Assembly: GCA_024233515.1 (NCBI GenBank)
Contig: JACKPO010000001.1
Location: 303,600 to 367,599 of the forward strand
Length of the DNA: 64,000 nucleotides
Direction: 5' to 3'
Origin: Chlamydiales bacterium
GTDB lineage: Bacteria; Chlamydiota; Chlamydiia; Chlamydiales; Simkaniaceae
Positions 60,446 through 64,000 of this stretch are shown here, piece by piece (the first letter of the stretch is position 1; every line of letters starts with the position of its first letter). Below the pieces are notes generated by a model. That model saw only the letters and a list, made by a program, of their open reading frames with translations, made no database searches and was not told the origin of the DNA. The translations under genes were made by a program, and so were the position numbers.

Positions 60446-61822
60446 ATGATCATCCAGAAAAGATCATTAAACCATATCTTAAATAGCATCAAGCTGTTAA
60501 ACCTTTCTCTTGTCATTCTCTGTTTGATGGTGTTTTCCTACCATTTTATCGCAATCTACAGAGTATTAGAGACGAAGCCACGTGCATGGCTTCGAAAGGA
60601 GAGGAAAAAAGAAGAGGAAGTCTTCCTTGACTTAACGGCAATCGGGAAGGGGGCGCTGTCTCTTTCTTCTGAAATTCATAGCTTTCCGTTTCCAGATTTG
60701 AGTCGGGACGTTCTTTTTTTGGCTAGAAACACCCGGCCAGATGCTACGATAGATCAGTTGAAGATGGATATAGGGCTTCGAGGAAATCCTGTCCCTAAAA
60801 GGGTTACCCCTAACCAAAGACTTTACCTTTCATACGATGAGAAACAATTAAATTTCTCAAAAGACCAGACCCCTCTTTGGATTGAGCCTATTATGAATTC
60901 CCAAGGAGAAGTCTGGCTCAAAATGGGGATTGAATTGACGAATTCTGAAGGGGATAAGCTGTTGAATGAAGTAAGAGAGTTTAAAGTTGATCCTAAATGG
61001 AGAGCGAGAAGGATCCAGGAGATTACAGACCCTGAGCTGAAACAAGGGATTCCTATTATAGAACAAGGCAAGTGGTGGGGACCTGACAAACTTTTTGAGG
61101 AATATGGTGGAGAAGAATATCAGAAGTTCACTGGGCATCAAAGATTTGAGATAGAAAAAGAGCTGGGCAAGGAGATCCTTTTTCTTCATGAGGGAGAAAT
61201 ATTTATTTGGAAGGAAGGTCAGTGGGTGCAGATAGACCAGTCTCAAGGGTATCCTATGGCAAAAGTGACCCAAATTTCACCCCATAAGCTTGAGTGGAGT
61301 TTATGGGATCGCGAGGGAATGGAATCTGTTGTCATATCCTTTAAGAGAGAAAAAGATTCCCCCATCGCCCTAAGGATTGAAGATGTATTCACCAAACTTC
61401 GGAAAAGAACCTCTTCGAGAATTTCTTGCCGCATTGATAACCGGGCAAAGATTTTGAAAGAGGGAGACTGGCTTGTTCATACCAATACAGGCTGGCATAC
61501 CGTGAAACATTTCTATGAGGTCGAAGCCTTACTAAATTTGGAAATTTTTGGGGATTTGTTTGTCTTTGATGGAGTTCACATGGTTGATGGTAAAGAGATT
61601 TTCACGGGTTCTCTTTTCAATTCAATGCGAACGGAGATGAAACCTATCCGACTACCCCTTTCACAAATCAAAGGTGGGGAACATTCTCCTCACACAAAAA
61701 ATTCTTTTTCAGCTAAGATAGGCCCCTTAGCGCATGAAGAGAATTCTTATCCGGAAAAGAAAGGGAAGAGCGATAAGAAATTTGAAACGATTGAGGATTT
61801 GGATCTATTTGAAGACGATTAG
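60446..61822 (+). CDS. Membrane-anchored protein upstream of gspD (chlamydial type II secretion locus)
   Basis: Protein of 458 residues from the ATG at 60446; a GTG at 60404 is a less likely start. One N-terminal membrane helix (LLNLSLVILCLMVFSYHFIAIYRV) is followed by a large periplasmic part with Lys/Glu-rich and beta-rich stretches (GKEILFLHEGEIFIWKEGQWVQID). The last ~60 residues are Ser/Lys/Asp-rich and end in an acidic patch. In Chlamydia an uncharacterised gene also precedes gspD, and a role as the inner-membrane partner of the secretin (GspC-like position) is plausible though not shown by sequence. The stop overlaps the presumed gspD start by 14 bp. Confidence 0.65.
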   Translation: MIIQKRSLNHILNSIKLLNLSLVILCLMVFSYHFIAIYRVLETKPRAWLRKERKKEEEVFLDLTAIGKGALSLSSEIHSFPFPDLSRDVLFLARNTRPDATIDQLKMDIGLRGNPVPKRVTPNQRLYLSYDEKQLNFSKDQTPLWIEPIMNSQGEVWLKMGIELTNSEGDKLLNEVREFKVDPKWRARRIQEITDPELKQGIPIIEQGKWWGPDKLFEEYGGEEYQKFTGHQRFEIEKELGKEILFLHEGEIFIWKEGQWVQIDQSQGYPMAKVTQISPHKLEWSLWDREGMESVVISFKREKDSPIALRIEDVFTKLRKRTSSRISCRIDNRAKILKEGDWLVHTNTGWHTVKHFYEVEALLNLEIFGDLFVFDGVHMVDGKEIFTGSLFNSMRTEMKPIRLPLSQIKGGEHSPHTKNSFSAKIGPLAHEENSYPEKKGKSDKKFETIEDLDLFEDD

Positions 61823-64000
61823 CATCATTCTTATTTCTTTTTCGTGCCTAGCCGCTTTACATGGGCAAACCATCGAAGAAAAACGTGACGCTCTCCTATT
61901 ACAAAAAGATGAAAAAGAGCTTCGCCACTATCTCACCGAGGTGAATACCCAATTGCGCGCGTTAAGGCAAGCAATGGAAGAGAAGTACGAGCTTGTTAAT
62001 GACTATTATCGGGAAGGAGCTCCAGAGTCTGAATATAGAGAGCTTCTACTTGATGTAAACCATATTCGAAGTGAAATTGCTGACCTTGAAAAGGAATGGC
62101 ATGACTTAGCCGTTAATGAAGCAAAAAAAGATGATGAAGGATACGCCCTTTGGGACCAAGAAGACACAAGCTTAACGCAGCTTGTGATGGAATATGGGGC
62201 TCATGACTATCTCTATATTATTCCCCCTGAAATCCTTTCAATGAAACTCCATATGCACTCGGGAATTCCAGTTCCTAGAGAATCGTGGAGTGACTTATTA
62301 GATATCATCCTTTCCCATAATGGAATTGGAATAAAACAACTCAATTCATATACAAGACAATTATACATTCTTAAGCAAGATCTGGTTGCTGTCGATCAAA
62401 TTCTCAATAACCCTCTAGAGTTAATGCGGATCCCTCCAAAATCTAGAATTGCGTATATTTTTTCACCCCTTCCAGAAAGAATTAAAGGAGTTTCTCAATT
62501 TTTTGAGAGATTCCGTGATCCAAAAATGACGTTTGTTTATCAGGTCGGCTATAAAATTGCGATTATTTCCTCGAAGGAAGAGGTTGAAAAGCTCCTCGCT
62601 CTTTATGATGCTGTCTGGGAAAAAGAGAATGAAAAACTGACAAGAGTTCTTCCCCTATCAAGGATCAAGCCTATTGAAATGGAAAAGATCTTAACTGCCT
62701 ATTTTGGAGACCTAACCAAAAAGCCTCGCGTTGGCTTGACAAAAGGAGAGGGGGACGACCTAATGATTCTGCCCCTTTCTAATGAAGGGTCTCTTGTTTT
62801 GATTGGTCCTAAAGACCTTGTAGAGCGGGCAGAAAATTTAATTAAGGAGACTGAAGGGCAGATCGAAGATCCTATGGCCATGACCGTTTACTGGTATAAT
62901 TGTCGCCATAGCGATCCTATCGATGTTGCTGAAGTTCTTGAGAAAGTCTATGCTTCGTTAATTTATTCTGGAGTTGAAGGACAAGAACCTCTTCCAGAAC
63001 AAGCCCCTTTTCCTCCTTTGCGTTCCCACGAATCTCCTCCAGAACCACAACTTTCCCCTCCAACTTACGGACCCCCCCCCTACTCCACTGTTGTTCATCC
63101 ACCCACAGCTGTTGCTGCCACAATAGAAGCCCAAAAAGAGAAGTCGACAACGACAAACTTTATTCCTTATCCCAAAACTGGAGCCATTATGATGGTTGTG
63201 AGGCGGGATACCCTCGATAAGATCAAAGAACTGATTCGTAAGCTAGATGTTCCTAAAAAAATGGTTCAGATCGAAGTGCTCCTTTTTGAGAAAAGGATAA
63301 AAAACCATAACAATTTTGGACTTAACCTTCTCCGTTTAGGTTCTGCGGCCACAAATAGTCATGAAACAGGTTTCCGATACGAAACAGAGTCAGGAAAGAT
63401 AAACCAAGGGATCGTCGACTTTTTCATTTTTAGAAAAAAACCAAATGATTTTCTTCCGGCATTCGATATTGCTTACAATTTTTTAATGTCCCAGGAAGAT
63501 ATTCGAATCAATGCCGCTCCTTCCATTACAACGCTAAATCAAACGCCAGCACAAATTTCACTCGTAGAAGAAATTTCAATAAACAATGGTGCAGCTCCAA
63601 TGGATTCGAATAAAGGGGTGGTTTTTGAAAAGTCCTATTCAAGAGCACAATATGGGACAACAATCGTCATCACTCCGACAATTCACGACCCAGAGCACCC
63701 AGAAGATGATAAACATTTCGTCACGCTTGAAACGAACATCACATTTGATACGATCAAGAAAAATGTTCAAAATGATCGTCCTGCAGTGAGTCGAAGGCAT
63801 GTGGAAAACCATGTACGTGTTGTAGATGGCGAGACGGTTATTTTAGGCGGTCTTAGAGAAAAAACAGCTGAGGATACGAGCAGCAAACTTCCTTTTTTAG
63901 GAGAACTTCCAGGGATTGGGAAGTTTTTTGGGGATTCTAAGATGACTGATGAGAAGACAGAAATGTTTTTCTTTATTACACCCCACATAATTTTTGATGC
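61809..64000 (+). CDS. gspD: Type II secretion secretin GspD, 3' end outside window
   Basis: The frame is open to base 64000 (over 730 codons). It starts with a TTG at 61809 (alternative TTG at 61791), preceded by GAGG, and a signal peptide (LKTISIILISFSCLAALHG). There is no ATG near the start. After it comes a coiled-coil region (about 61870-62100) unusual in secretins, then N domains (MKLHMHSGIPVPRESWSDLLDIIL; RVLPLSRIKPIEMEKILTAYFG; MTVYWYNCRHSDPIDVAEVLEKVY). A Pro-rich linker follows near 62990-63130, then the secretin domain ending VILGGLREKTAEDTSSKLPFLGELPGIGKFFG. It forms the outer-membrane channel for folded proteins. It is coupled to the upstream gene by overlap. Confidence 0.9.
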   Translation, partial: MKTISIILISFSCLAALHGQTIEEKRDALLLQKDEKELRHYLTEVNTQLRALRQAMEEKYELVNDYYREGAPESEYRELLLDVNHIRSEIADLEKEWHDLAVNEAKKDDEGYALWDQEDTSLTQLVMEYGAHDYLYIIPPEILSMKLHMHSGIPVPRESWSDLLDIILSHNGIGIKQLNSYTRQLYILKQDLVAVDQILNNPLELMRIPPKSRIAYIFSPLPERIKGVSQFFERFRDPKMTFVYQVGYKIAIISSKEEVEKLLALYDAVWEKENEKLTRVLPLSRIKPIEMEKILTAYFGDLTKKPRVGLTKGEGDDLMILPLSNEGSLVLIGPKDLVERAENLIKETEGQIEDPMAMTVYWYNCRHSDPIDVAEVLEKVYASLIYSGVEGQEPLPEQAPFPPLRSHESPPEPQLSPPTYGPPPYSTVVHPPTAVAATIEAQKEKSTTTNFIPYPKTGAIMMVVRRDTLDKIKELIRKLDVPKKMVQIEVLLFEKRIKNHNNFGLNLLRLGSAATNSHETGFRYETESGKINQGIVDFFIFRKKPNDFLPAFDIAYNFLMSQEDIRINAAPSITTLNQTPAQISLVEEISINNGAAPMDSNKGVVFEKSYSRAQYGTTIVITPTIHDPEHPEDDKHFVTLETNITFDTIKKNVQNDRPAVSRRHVENHVRVVDGETVILGGLREKTAEDTSSKLPFLGELPGIGKFFGDSKMTDEKTEMFFFITPHIIFD

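Noticed and set aside
1..64000. CRISPR arrays, rRNA operons, prophage or toxin-antitoxin modules
   Set aside because: I looked for regularly spaced short repeats, rRNA-like stretches and small paired genes of known toxin types and found none.

Overview
The window comes from the chromosome of a member of the Chlamydiota outside the Chlamydiaceae, an environmental, amoeba- or arthropod-associated chlamydia. A Simkania-like organism is my best guess, not proven. The evidence is chlamydial gene neighbourhoods: thrS-parA-pGP6-D-like; recB-recC next to a long LplT/YgeD-type MFS gene; a glmU-like gene overlapping ispA; tyrB/aspC overlapping an mreC-like gene; and a gspD preceded by a long unknown gene. 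Other chlamydial marks are several short MOMP-like outer-membrane proteins whose mature ends begin LYxGNP, and no CCA encoded at the tRNA ends. Glucokinase, purB and a GadC/GadB pair give more metabolic autonomy than expected of the human-pathogenic Chlamydia.

Layout. 0-6 kb: the 3' part of a Mip/FKBP gene, a pair of SAM methyltransferases divergent from an MFS gene, then a duplicated segment of about 275 bp enclosing a lipoprotein gene and a secreted RanBP2-type zinc-finger gene. 6-13.3 kb: an orphan mosaic protein, an APC/NCS1-like permease, two linked orphan helical proteins, a GNAT gene, and an overlapping MFS / MazG-like / LOG unit. 13.3-15.5 kb: a GT92 glycosyltransferase gene cut by an intact ISAs1-family element with a 10-bp target duplication. 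15.5-24.9 kb: recB, recC, LplT-like MFS, a lone receiver domain and an outer-membrane barrel. 24.9-26.4 kb: a decayed ISNCY-type IS with clean ends. 26.4-31.8 kb: a patatin lipoprotein, two tandem MOMP-like proteins and gadC-gadB. 31.8-43.1 kb: a large orphan with papain-like motifs coupled to a flavoprotein; thrS-parA-pGP6-D-purB-glycosyltransferase; and the minus-strand unit ung-MFS-rsm22.

43.2-43.6 kb: tRNA-Pro(GGG), then an AT-rich gap of about 300 bp with several near-consensus DnaA boxes and a 13-mer-like AT tract. It is a candidate replication origin. 43.6-53 kb: glmU-like, ispA, recA, glk, two paralogous outer-membrane proteins around an MFS gene, tRNA-Ala(GGC), aspC/tyrB and mreC. 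53-64 kb: two tandem CDP-glycerol glycerophosphotransferase-like genes, a FlgN-like orphan, mutY-copA, three envelope-associated unknowns, and a type II secretion gspD that runs off the end.

The common theme is the envelope and exchange with the host. There are five beta-barrel genes, five MFS genes, two APC-type permeases, three lipoproteins or secreted proteins, three glycosyl- or glycerophosphotransferases and a secretin. The rest is core replication, repair and translation (recBC, recA, mutY, ung, thrS, rsm22). All functions are inferred from reading the sequence; no database search was run.
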